From contig JAILFK010000058.1 of NCBI GenBank assembly GCA_024697595.1, positions 24,526 through 88,525 of the forward strand: a stretch of DNA of 64,000 bases, given 5' to 3'. The notes under the pieces are model-generated. The model had not been told where the DNA came from. It saw nothing but the letters and a program-made list of their open reading frames with translations, and did not search any database. A program made the position numbers and the translations under genes. Source of the DNA: Lachnospiraceae bacterium. GTDB taxonomy: Bacteria > Bacillota > Clostridia > Lachnospirales > Lachnospiraceae. Positions 38,611 to 46,260 of the stretch are shown piece after piece (within the stretch, counting starts at the first letter, position 1; the number at the start of each line of letters is the position of its first letter).

Positions 38611-38841
38611 TTACATCTTCAAATCTTTCAAGGAATCAATGAGATCTAAGTCCGACTGCATAACCTTGATATTGGTAGTTATAGGCTCCTCGCCAGGTCT
38701 TGTAACCTTTACTTCCACAATTGTTCCTTCCTCGATAGGACGAGAAAAAACTGCTTTTATAAATTGAAAAAACTTTGGATGGTTCTTTTCAAATGTATTC
38801 TTGGCATTGATTATCTTTGCCATAGATGCTGGATTCATCAT
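38611..38841 (-). CDS. Small conserved-looking protein between two aldo/keto reductases
   Basis: A 76-residue protein without membrane helix or signal peptide. The N-terminal part is basic and helical (AKIINAKNTFEKNHPKFFQF); the C-terminal part looks like two strands (GTIVEVKVTRPG and TTNIKVMQ) and a helix. I do not recognise the family. Two adjacent ATG codons could serve as start, with GAGGTG upstream. Its position between two Fe-S aldo/keto reductases, with gaps of 27 and 16 bases, suggests co-expression. Confidence 0.7.
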   Translation of the reverse strand: MMNPASMAKIINAKNTFEKNHPKFFQFIKAVFSRPIEEGTIVEVKVTRPGEEPITTNIKVMQSDLDLIDSLKDLKM

Positions 38842-38868
38842 TTTTCATCACCTCTTATTGTTAAATAC

Positions 38869-39897
38869 TTAATCGACCTTAACCTGTCCGGCCAATACTC
38901 TCTTGTAATCCTCATAATTTTGCTTAAGCAAATTTGGTGTATCCAATTCATATGGACACTTGCTCTTGCAGGCTCCACATTCCAAGCAACCCTCAATCTT
39001 TTTCATCTCCGCCTGCATCTGTGGTTCAAGCAATGCCTTGGAAGGTGCTCTTCGGAGCATGAGAGATATTCTGGCACATTGATGTATTGTGATTCCTGCC
39101 GGACATGGTTCGCAGTATCCGCAGCCCCTACAGAAATCTCCCACCAACTCAGCTCGTTCTGAATCAATAAATTCCTGTATCTGTGGATTCATCCTTGGTG
39201 TCTCATCCATAAATGCAAGCCAATCATTTAACTCACTCATCTTCTGGATTCCCCAAATAGGAATTACGTTGTCAAACTGTGACATAAATGCCATGCATGC
39301 CTCAGGATTATTTAAAAGTCCACCGGCCAATCCCTTCATGGCAATAAATCCCATATTATGCACCTTGCACTGTCTAACTAAATCTATCTCCTTCTCAGAA
39401 GAAATGTAAGAAAATGGATATTGCAAAGTCTCATATAAACCGGATTCAATGGCCTCCTGGGCCACACCAATCTTGTGAGTGGTGATACCAATATGCCTGA
39501 TTTTCCCTGCTGCCTTGGCCTCAACCATGGCCTCATACATTCCAGTTCCGTCCCCTAGTTTATACATCTGATCCGCCTGGTGAAATTGGTAAATATCAAC
39601 ATGATCAGTTTTCATATTTTTCAATGAAGTCTCTAAATCTCTCCAAAAAGCCTCTGGGGTTTTCGCTGTAGTTTTTGTGGCGATATAGATATCATCTCTT
39701 ATATCAGAGATGGCATAACCGATTTTCTCCTCACTGTCGCTGTATGCTCTGGCCGTATCAAAAAATCTCATACCCCCATCATATGCAGCTCTTAAAATTT
39801 CTTTGGCAGTCTCAAAATCCACTCTCTGAACCGGCAAAGCGCCAAAACCATTTTGAGGCACAGTTATCCCTGTACTTCCCAATGTAATATTTTCCAT
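38869..39897 (-). CDS. Aldo/keto reductase with C-terminal 4Fe-4S ferredoxin domain
   Basis: A 342-residue reductase: barrel with FFDTARAYSDSEEKIG, catalytic Lys region YIATKTTAK and DHVDIYQFHQ, followed by cysteine clusters CRGCGYCEPCPAG and CLECGACKSKCPYELD. It resembles its neighbour at 37419-38594 in architecture but is shorter and clearly diverged, so it is not a recent duplicate. It begins the three-gene operon, with the RBS AAGGAGG. Electron flow from ferredoxin to a carbonyl substrate is inference from architecture. Confidence 0.9.
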   Translation of the reverse strand: MENITLGSTGITVPQNGFGALPVQRVDFETAKEILRAAYDGGMRFFDTARAYSDSEEKIGYAISDIRDDIYIATKTTAKTPEAFWRDLETSLKNMKTDHVDIYQFHQADQMYKLGDGTGMYEAMVEAKAAGKIRHIGITTHKIGVAQEAIESGLYETLQYPFSYISSEKEIDLVRQCKVHNMGFIAMKGLAGGLLNNPEACMAFMSQFDNVIPIWGIQKMSELNDWLAFMDETPRMNPQIQEFIDSERAELVGDFCRGCGYCEPCPAGITIHQCARISLMLRRAPSKALLEPQMQAEMKKIEGCLECGACKSKCPYELDTPNLLKQNYEDYKRVLAGQVKVD

Positions 39898-40025
39898 GGC
39901 AACCTCCTTAAATCACAACAATATACCATGTATATAATCCCTTTTATTAATAATTTCCCTTGTATATCATTACCAATCAACTTGCTTATTTATCACAAAT
40001 CTTATTGATAATCTTATTTTTTATC

Positions 40026-40601
40026 CTATTTATAAATACCATTGATTGTAACTGTAAATACTGCATCTGCTCCAGATAAATGCATCACATTTCCCTCCGC
40101 ATCTGAAGAATCACTGTAACCTTCTGGGAATGTTACATTTACATCCACAGTATCTCCCACATGGGCACCTATCAACTGTTCCTCAAATCCAGGAATAAAA
40201 TCACCAGATCCAATCTCTAAATCATAATCACCTGTTCCGCCTTGAAATTCAACACCATCAACAGAACCTACATAATGAATGTTTGTCAAATCACCATCTT
40301 GTACTTCTAAAGATGTATCTGTATTTAATGTAGACTGATTAGTCAATAAATCCTGTGAACCTGTATCTACAGAATTTACACCATCTGTAGTATTAGTTGT
40401 TTGTGTATTTGCATCACTTGCAGTCTCCTCAGATGCATCACCATTATGTTTCTCGTCATACATGCCGTATCCGATAAATGCAACTATAGCTCCTATCACC
40501 AAAACAGGTATCAAAATCTTTTTTAATAATGCAAGGCGTTCCTGCTTTTTTCTCTCGTCAGCTCTTCTCTGTTGCGCCTGGCGCTTATTTTCCATCTTCA
40601 T
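40026..40601 (-). CDS. Membrane-anchored FKBP-type peptidyl-prolyl isomerase
   Basis: A 191-residue protein with a basic cytoplasmic head (~1-26, rich in Gln/Arg/Lys), one membrane helix (ILIPVLVIGAIVAFIGYG, ~29-46), a Thr/Asn/Ser-rich linker (~55-95) and a C-terminal FKBP domain (~100-190: GDLTNIHYVGSVDGVEF, GSGDFIPGFEEQLIG). The topology puts the isomerase domain outside the cell, where it may assist folding of exported proteins. No lipobox is present. The upstream gene is ~55 bases away. Confidence 0.85.
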   Translation of the reverse strand: MKMENKRQAQQRRADERKKQERLALLKKILIPVLVIGAIVAFIGYGMYDEKHNGDASEETASDANTQTTNTTDGVNSVDTGSQDLLTNQSTLNTDTSLEVQDGDLTNIHYVGSVDGVEFQGGTGDYDLEIGSGDFIPGFEEQLIGAHVGDTVDVNVTFPEGYSDSSDAEGNVMHLSGADAVFTVTINGIYK

Positions 40602-40657
40602 CTTTTTTTGTCCCTCTTTCTGCGGTTATTTTATATAAATATTTCTGTATAAATCTT

Positions 40658-41281
40658 CTACTGATCCTCATCTGTCATCCGTTTATATAACTGACTCCAC
40701 TCTTCTAAAGTCAACGGCTCATAGTCAGAATACATGCAAAAACAATTGATCATATTGCTCTGTAGATTTTTAACATTTCCCTCTCTATCTACAATCTCAG
40801 TATCTCTTGTTATCTGCTGAAACTGCCGAACCAATTTCTCATCATGAGTATCATGAACATGACCGTAGAGCATATATGTCTTAGGTTGCCCCTCCTTGTT
40901 CACCGTGTATTGTCCACTGTAGCAAGGAATTGGATAGTGACACATCACCACCCTAAAACCATTGTCGTGGGTTTCTGCGTACGCCTTTACCCACTGAAAT
41001 TTATCGCGATTGAAATCTTTTCTTTTTAAATATCTACCATCATGATTTCCCTCTATAAGATATATTTTCCCATTCAATCGCTCCAAAATCGCGTTGGTTT
41101 CCTCACCATTTCCATAGGAGAAATCTCCAAGGATAAACACTTCGTCGCGCTTTTTCACCTTGTCATTCCAACGCTTTATCATATACTCATTCATTTCTTC
41201 TACCGAGCTAAAACCACGGTTATCCATACTATTAAGCAGGCTCCTATGATAGAAATGACAGTCTGCAATATAATATTTCAT
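40658..41281 (-). CDS. Calcineurin-like metallophosphoesterase
   Basis: A 207-residue phosphoesterase with the full set of metal ligands: D and H in IADCHFYH, GDFSYG, GNHDG, CHYP and GHVHDTH. Close family members are stand-alone hydrolases related to phage and bacterial metallophosphatases; substrate is unknown. It starts 15 bases downstream of the proC stop codon and is probably in the same transcript. Confidence 0.87.
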   Translation of the reverse strand: MKYYIADCHFYHRSLLNSMDNRGFSSVEEMNEYMIKRWNDKVKKRDEVFILGDFSYGNGEETNAILERLNGKIYLIEGNHDGRYLKRKDFNRDKFQWVKAYAETHDNGFRVVMCHYPIPCYSGQYTVNKEGQPKTYMLYGHVHDTHDEKLVRQFQQITRDTEIVDREGNVKNLQSNMINCFCMYSDYEPLTLEEWSQLYKRMTDEDQ

Positions 41282-41296
41282 ACTTTATACCCTTTA

Positions 41297-42103
41297 TTAC
41301 TTACCACTCATCTCACGAGATTTGTCAGAGCAAGCCTTCTGTCCAGCCATGACAGCTCCTCTAAATCCCAACTCCTCAAGCTTGGCAACAGCTGCAATTG
41401 TAGTACCTGCTGGAGAGCAAACTGCGTCCTTTAACTCCCCTGGATGTTTTCCAGTTTTTAATACCATCTCTGCAGAACCCAAAACTGACTGAGCTGCGAA
41501 TTTGTATGCCTGCGCTCTTGGCATACCATCTGCAACAGCTGCATCTGCCATAGCTTCAATAAACATATATACATAAGCTGGTGAAGATCCACTGACACCG
41601 ACCACAGCATCCATAAGTTTTTCAGAGACAACTTCTGCCTCGCCGAAACTCTCAAATATCTGAAGTACCTCTTTTAATTCTGACTCCTCAACTCGCTCAT
41701 TTGGCACAACAGCACTCATTGCCTGTCCAACCAAAGCTGGAGTATTTGGCATAGAACGAACAAGCTTAATATCCTTGGCAAATAGTCTTTGAATATTATC
41801 GATAGTCTGACCTGCTGCAATTGAAACCACAATTGTATCATCTGTCACACAGTCTCTGATTTCTGGAATTACTGTGTCAAACATATTTGGCTTAACCGAT
41901 AGAAAAAGTATATCCGCTTTAGTTGCAACCTCCTTGTTATCAGTAGTTGCATTGATGCCACACTGACTCTTTATTCTATCCACAGCCTCTGGTGTATGGT
42001 CTGCTGCAATCACTTGATCCTTGTCTGCAACACCTGCACCAATCACTCCACCGATAATTGCACTTCCCATATTTCCACATCCAATAAATCCAATTGTCTT
42101 CAT
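41297..42103 (-). CDS. proC: Pyrroline-5-carboxylate reductase
   Basis: Last enzyme of proline synthesis, reducing P5C with NAD(P)H. The N-terminal Rossmann motif is TIGFIGCGNMGSAIIGGV; the C-terminal dimer domain carries the family signature VCSPAGTTIAAVAKLEELGFRG. At 268 residues it has the family's normal length. The start has the GGAGAT ribosome binding site. It is first in a likely operon with the metallophosphoesterase. Confidence 0.94.
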   Translation of the reverse strand: MKTIGFIGCGNMGSAIIGGVIGAGVADKDQVIAADHTPEAVDRIKSQCGINATTDNKEVATKADILFLSVKPNMFDTVIPEIRDCVTDDTIVVSIAAGQTIDNIQRLFAKDIKLVRSMPNTPALVGQAMSAVVPNERVEESELKEVLQIFESFGEAEVVSEKLMDAVVGVSGSSPAYVYMFIEAMADAAVADGMPRAQAYKFAAQSVLGSAEMVLKTGKHPGELKDAVCSPAGTTIAAVAKLEELGFRGAVMAGQKACSDKSREMSGK

Positions 42104-42269
42104 TTTCTACATCTCCTTAACTTCTATATTTTTTATTATTTTTTTCATTATCAAGCAACTCAATATTTTATATATAACTAATTTATGTACTAATATTTTT
42201 TATAAAAAATATTTATCTACCCATCATAAAATATATTGCCGCATCAGGTTTAATTGTAGCACATATCTT

Positions 42270-42304
42270 AAAAAAAATAACTATGAGTCCTGCCCATAGT
42301 TATT
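42270..42304 (-). terminator. Intrinsic terminator of the aminotransferase gene
   Basis: AATAACTATG (42276-42285) and CATAGTTATT (42295-42304) form a perfect 10-bp stem with a 9-base loop. On the minus strand it is followed by a run of T residues. It lies ~60 bases after the aminotransferase stop codon. Confidence 0.8.
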
Positions 42305-42365
42305 TTCAATCTACTTGTTATTTTTATCATATATCACATCTCAGCAACTCAATATGACAATCTAA

Positions 42366-43649
42366 TTAATCCTGTAACATTTTCTCAAGTGATGCATATC
42401 TTACACATACTGCAAAGATTTCTGCTGCATCCTTCAACTCTTCAAGTGATGGATATGAAGGAGCAATTCTGATAACTGAATCCTGTGGATCCTTGTGATA
42501 TGGGAAAGGTGCTCCCGCTCCAGTCATAACCACACCTGCCTCCTTGGCAAGACGGATAACCTCTGTGGCACATCCTTCCAAAGTCTGATATGTCACAAAA
42601 TATCCACCCTTTGGATTAATCCATGTTCCAACTCCACGACCTTTAAGCTCTCTATCTAAAGTCTCAAGCACCAACTCAAATCTTGGGCGCAAGATGTCAG
42701 CATGCTTTTTCATATGATCTAAAACGCCCTGTGCATTCTTGAAGTATCTTGCGTGGCGAAGCATATTTACCTTGTCATATCCGATAGTCTGAATTGTGAT
42801 AGTCTTTTTCATATCAGCTAAGTTCTTCTCAGAAGATGCAATTGCAGCAATTCCTGAACCAGCAAGAGAAATTTTAGAAGTTGAAGCGAACTCATAAACC
42901 ATATCAGGATTTCCAGCCTTCTTGCACTCCTCGATAATATTTAAAAGCTTACCCTCCTCAGCTGTATATAAATGATGCACGATATATGCATTGTCCCAAT
43001 AAATTCTAAAATCTGATGCAGCTGGCTTTAGGTTGGCCATTCTGCGAACTGTCTCATCTGAGTAAACTACACCCTGTGGGTTTGAATACTTTGGCACGCA
43101 CCAGATTCCCTTGATTGCTGGGTCTGATGAAACAAGCTTCTCAACCATATCCATATCCGGTCCATCCTCTGACATTGGGATGTTGATCATCTCAATTCCA
43201 AAGTGCTCTGTCACTGCAAAATGTCTATCGTAACCTGGAACTGGGCATAACCACTTAACCTTGTCAAGTTTGCACCATGGTGTATCACCACAAACGCCAA
43301 ATATCATTGAACGAGCCACCATGTCAAACATTGTATTCAAACTAGAATTACCAAAAATCATAACCTCATCAGGTGTCACTTCCATAACCTCTGCCATGAG
43401 CTTCTTGGCATCAGGAATTCCATCTAATACACCATAGTTTCTTGTATCAATTCCATTTTCAGCCTTCATATCGGACTTTGAGTTGATTATATCAAGCATC
43501 TCAAGTCCCAAGTCCAACTGTTCTGTTGATGGCTTACCTCTAGACATATCAAGTTTCAATCCCTTACCCTGATACTCCTTGTAAATAGCCTTGACCTGTT
43601 CAAATTCCTGTTGTAATTCTTCCTTTGACATTGTCTCGTATGACTGCAT
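42366..43649 (-). CDS. Class I aminotransferase, subgroup Ic (aspartate aminotransferase-like)
   Basis: A 427-residue PLP enzyme. The N-terminal LKLDMSRGKPSTEQLDLGL, the unusual cofactor-binding region VMIFGNSSLNTMFD and the Schiff-base lysine in FASTSKISLAGSG are the signatures of the Ic group (PF12897), whose characterised member is the Corynebacterium aspartate aminotransferase. Aspartate-to-glutamate exchange is therefore likely, but other amino acids are possible. It is followed by its own terminator and preceded by a 43-base gap from rarA. Confidence 0.9.
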   Translation of the reverse strand: MQSYETMSKEELQQEFEQVKAIYKEYQGKGLKLDMSRGKPSTEQLDLGLEMLDIINSKSDMKAENGIDTRNYGVLDGIPDAKKLMAEVMEVTPDEVMIFGNSSLNTMFDMVARSMIFGVCGDTPWCKLDKVKWLCPVPGYDRHFAVTEHFGIEMINIPMSEDGPDMDMVEKLVSSDPAIKGIWCVPKYSNPQGVVYSDETVRRMANLKPAASDFRIYWDNAYIVHHLYTAEEGKLLNIIEECKKAGNPDMVYEFASTSKISLAGSGIAAIASSEKNLADMKKTITIQTIGYDKVNMLRHARYFKNAQGVLDHMKKHADILRPRFELVLETLDRELKGRGVGTWINPKGGYFVTYQTLEGCATEVIRLAKEAGVVMTGAGAPFPYHKDPQDSVIRIAPSYPSLEELKDAAEIFAVCVRYASLEKMLQD

Positions 43650-43692
43650 TTTCTATCTCCTTTAATTCCATTTAATATATAATTCAGCTAAC

Positions 43693-45024
43693 TCAATTGT
43701 CTTCCGCCTCCCGGCGAAGTTTATCTAAATGCTCTCGCAACTTCTGCTCATATCCCATCTCTGTAGGCTCGTAAAATGTTGTTCCCACAAGTGAATCTGG
43801 TAAATATTGTTGCTTCACATAATGATTTGGATAACTATGAGCATATTTATAACCCACACCATGCCCTAACTTTTCAGCGGACTTGTAATGGGCGTCTTGC
43901 AAATGTGACGGTATCGGCTCTGTAACTGTTGTAGCCACTGCATTCATCGCCGCATTTATGGACATGTATGAGGCATTGGATTTCGGTGCTGTCGCAACAT
44001 AATTAACTGCCTCCGCCAAAATAATCTGTCCCTCAGGCATACCGATTCTCTCCACAGCCTGGGCTGCAGATGTTGCCACAGTAAGAGCCATTGGATCAGC
44101 CATTCCCACATCCTCGGCTGCGCATATTATAATTCTTCTGGCAATAAACTTCACATCCTCACCGGCATAAAGCATTCTTGCAAGATAATATATAGCCGCA
44201 TCCGGATCTGAACCTCTCATACTTTTGATAAATGCTGAGATTGTATCGTAGTGATTATCTCCAGACTTATCATATTTTACCACTCGTCTCTGAATACATT
44301 CACTGGCCACATCAAGAGTAATTCTTATATGACCACTCTCATCAGGCGAGGTTGTCAACACTCCAAGTTCTATTGCTGTAAGCGCTGCTCTTGCATCACC
44401 ATTTGCCACATCACTCAAAAACTCCAAGGCATCATCATCGATGGTAGCTTCATAGGCACCAAGTCCTCTATCCTTATCCTCTAAAGCTCTAAGCAATAAG
44501 CTTTTGATATCTTCTTTCGAAAGCGATTTTAGCTCAAAGATAATTGATCTAGATAATAGAGCACCATTTACCTCAAAATAAGGATTCTCAGTGGTGGCAC
44601 CAATCAAAATGATAGTTCCATCCTCCACAAAAGGAAGCAAATAATCCTGCTGCCCTTTGTTAAATCTGTGAATCTCATCGATAAATAATATGGTCTTTTG
44701 GCCATACATACCCAGATTGTCCTTGGCAAGTTTTACCACTTCCTCCATGTCCTTCTTTCCTGCCGCAGTGGCATTAATAGAAGTAAACTTTGCACTGGTG
44801 GTATTGGCAATAACTTGAGCCAATGTGGTTTTTCCCGTTCCCGGTGGTCCATAAAATATAATGGAGCTGATTTTATCTGCCTTGATAGCTCGATAAAGCA
44901 ACTTATCTTTTCCTATTATATGTTGTTGTCCAACCACCTCATCAAGAGTTCTAGGTCGAAGTCTCGACGCCAAGGGTGATTCTTTCTTTTTATTTTCTTG
45001 TCTCATGTAACCAAACAGATCCAT
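43693..45024 (-). CDS. rarA: Replication-associated recombination protein RarA (MgsA) AAA+ ATPase
   Basis: A ~443-residue AAA+ protein related to clamp loaders that acts at stalled replication forks. Motifs: RPRTLDEVVGQQHIIG (~23-40), Walker A GPPGTGKTTLAQ, Walker B FIDEIHRFNKGQQD, sensor GATTENPYFEVN, and a C-terminal tetramerisation domain ending LREHLDKLRREA. The start is moved to the ATG at 45024 (MDLFGYMRQ), which has AGAGG upstream; the frame's GTG at 45048 lacks support. The stop codon is 43 bases before the aminotransferase start. Confidence 0.93.
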   Translation of the reverse strand: MDLFGYMRQENKKKESPLASRLRPRTLDEVVGQQHIIGKDKLLYRAIKADKISSIIFYGPPGTGKTTLAQVIANTTSAKFTSINATAAGKKDMEEVVKLAKDNLGMYGQKTILFIDEIHRFNKGQQDYLLPFVEDGTIILIGATTENPYFEVNGALLSRSIIFELKSLSKEDIKSLLLRALEDKDRGLGAYEATIDDDALEFLSDVANGDARAALTAIELGVLTTSPDESGHIRITLDVASECIQRRVVKYDKSGDNHYDTISAFIKSMRGSDPDAAIYYLARMLYAGEDVKFIARRIIICAAEDVGMADPMALTVATSAAQAVERIGMPEGQIILAEAVNYVATAPKSNASYMSINAAMNAVATTVTEPIPSHLQDAHYKSAEKLGHGVGYKYAHSYPNHYVKQQYLPDSLVGTTFYEPTEMGYEQKLREHLDKLRREAEDN

Positions 45025-45184
45025 AAGCAATACCTCTTTTCGCCCCACACATCATCTTATGTAAAATGTGCAAAAAGCGACCTTTACTATTATATAATGA
45101 AATCACAAAAAGTAAATTATGCATTTTAACGATATTTACAATGGTTTTTCAACGCTAATTGGCAAAATATGAATTATGTTAAAT

Positions 45185-45232
45185 CATTTCTTGCATTTTT
45201 AACCGTTTCCCCATGAAGAATGCAAGAAAATG
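45185..45232. repeat. Long inverted repeat upstream of rarA
   Basis: CATTTCTTGCATT (45185-45197) faces AATGCAAGAAAATG (45219-45232) across a 21-base loop; eleven bases pair without a gap. No U-run follows on either strand. It lies 160-210 bases upstream of rarA and could be a protein-binding or RNA-processing element. Confidence 0.45.
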
Positions 45233-45282
45233 AATTATCACTTGCAATTTGCCTAACATTACTAGCATACAAGAAATCCCAC

Positions 45283-45314
45283 AAAAAAGCGAGACATAAT
45301 CCCTTATGCCCCGC
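45283..45314 (-). terminator. Intrinsic terminator of the PilZ gene
   Basis: GCGAGACATAA (45289-45299), a 4-base loop and TTATGCCCCGC (45304-45314) pair over 11 bp with two G-T pairs. On the minus strand six T residues follow at once. It lies ~60 bases after the PilZ-protein stop codon. Confidence 0.85.
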
Positions 45315-45372
45315 CTCATAAACATCGTTTTCTTATGTATACATCATCTATATATACACTATCTTATACACA

Positions 45373-46074
45373 TCACTTCTTATTTTGCTCCATCTGCTCT
45401 TTTTTATAATCCACCTGTTTCTTGGCAATATACCTCTCCACATTCTCGCTTTTCATAGGATATAATGCCAGCCCCACATTCTTATAATTTTTTCCCATAT
45501 CACTGATTCGAACCACCTGGGATTTTAAATCAAATACATATATATAATCTGAGAATTGCACTCTCACATCTTGACCAACCTCTATATCCAACCCCTTTGG
45601 AACCACGATCCCCACTCCACTGACACTTAAGTCTCTTACAGTGGTAGCGATCTGTCCATTCTCCAACTGAAGCATCCCCTCGAGACCTAATGACACTCTG
45701 TAAGCTCTTCGTCTATTGTACTTAAGTCCTGGATGATTTCCCATTATAATCTGAATCGTACTATTATTAATAGAAGCTCTTGGGACTATCACATTGTCAA
45801 ATCTGTATAACTGCCCATTATGAAAAACCAATGCCTCCAATTCACAGTTGGCATCCGCAAACAAAACCACAGTGTTATCTCTACCAGGTGCACGCACCAA
45901 TTCTATGGCAGCAAAATCACTATTGTGTGCAACAGCCGCAATCTTCATCTTCACATTAGGATTAAGTTCAGAATAAACTGCCTTTAACTCCACCTGTGTT
46001 TCCTCTGTAAAAGCCCTGATAGTTATATCATCATCTTTGCTAATATCGCTAAACCTAATACTACTCTCACTCAT
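45373..46074 (-). CDS. PilZ-domain c-di-GMP receptor protein (YcgR-like)
   Basis: A 233-residue protein: an N-terminal YcgR-like beta domain (~15-115) and a C-terminal PilZ domain (~118-220). Both c-di-GMP contact motifs are present: RRRAYRV (RxxxR) and DLSVSGVG (D/NxSxxG). It therefore very likely binds c-di-GMP and passes the signal to a motility, secretion or envelope target, which is not encoded nearby. A Lys/Gln-rich tail ends the protein. It links functionally to the cyclases at 30594 and 12340. Monocistronic, with its own terminator. Confidence 0.88.
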   Translation of the reverse strand: MSESSIRFSDISKDDDITIRAFTEETQVELKAVYSELNPNVKMKIAAVAHNSDFAAIELVRAPGRDNTVVLFADANCELEALVFHNGQLYRFDNVIVPRASINNSTIQIIMGNHPGLKYNRRRAYRVSLGLEGMLQLENGQIATTVRDLSVSGVGIVVPKGLDIEVGQDVRVQFSDYIYVFDLKSQVVRISDMGKNYKNVGLALYPMKSENVERYIAKKQVDYKKEQMEQNKK

Positions 46075-46207
46075 ATAACTTCCCCACTTCTCCTAAAAAC
46101 ACCGCTTTTCATCAGTATATTTAGATTATGTATTGTTTTCAAGATTTTAGGCTTATTTTCATATTGGCATTTTTAGATGATTTTTTTCTATTAAAATTGT
46201 GCTAAAA

Positions 46208-46249
46208 CCACAAAGGGTGCCAGCGTTTATACGCACTGACACCCAAATG
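46208..46249 (-). terminator. Intrinsic terminator of clpB
   Basis: GGGTGCCAGCG (46215-46225) pairs with CGCACTGACACCC (46232-46244), with one bulge and G-T pairs. On the minus strand the stem is followed by TTTGTGGTTTT. It begins about 15 bases after the clpB stop codon. Confidence 0.75.
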
Positions 46250-46260
46250 AGTAAAATGTA

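Larger units (their letters stand above)
45025..45372. other. Intergenic region between pilZ-type gene and rarA
   Basis: About 350 bases without a supported gene. It holds the terminator at 45283-45314, the long inverted repeat at 45185-45232, and an AT-rich stretch upstream of rarA that should contain its promoter. No tRNA, sRNA or small ORF with a ribosome binding site was found by eye. Confidence 0.5.
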
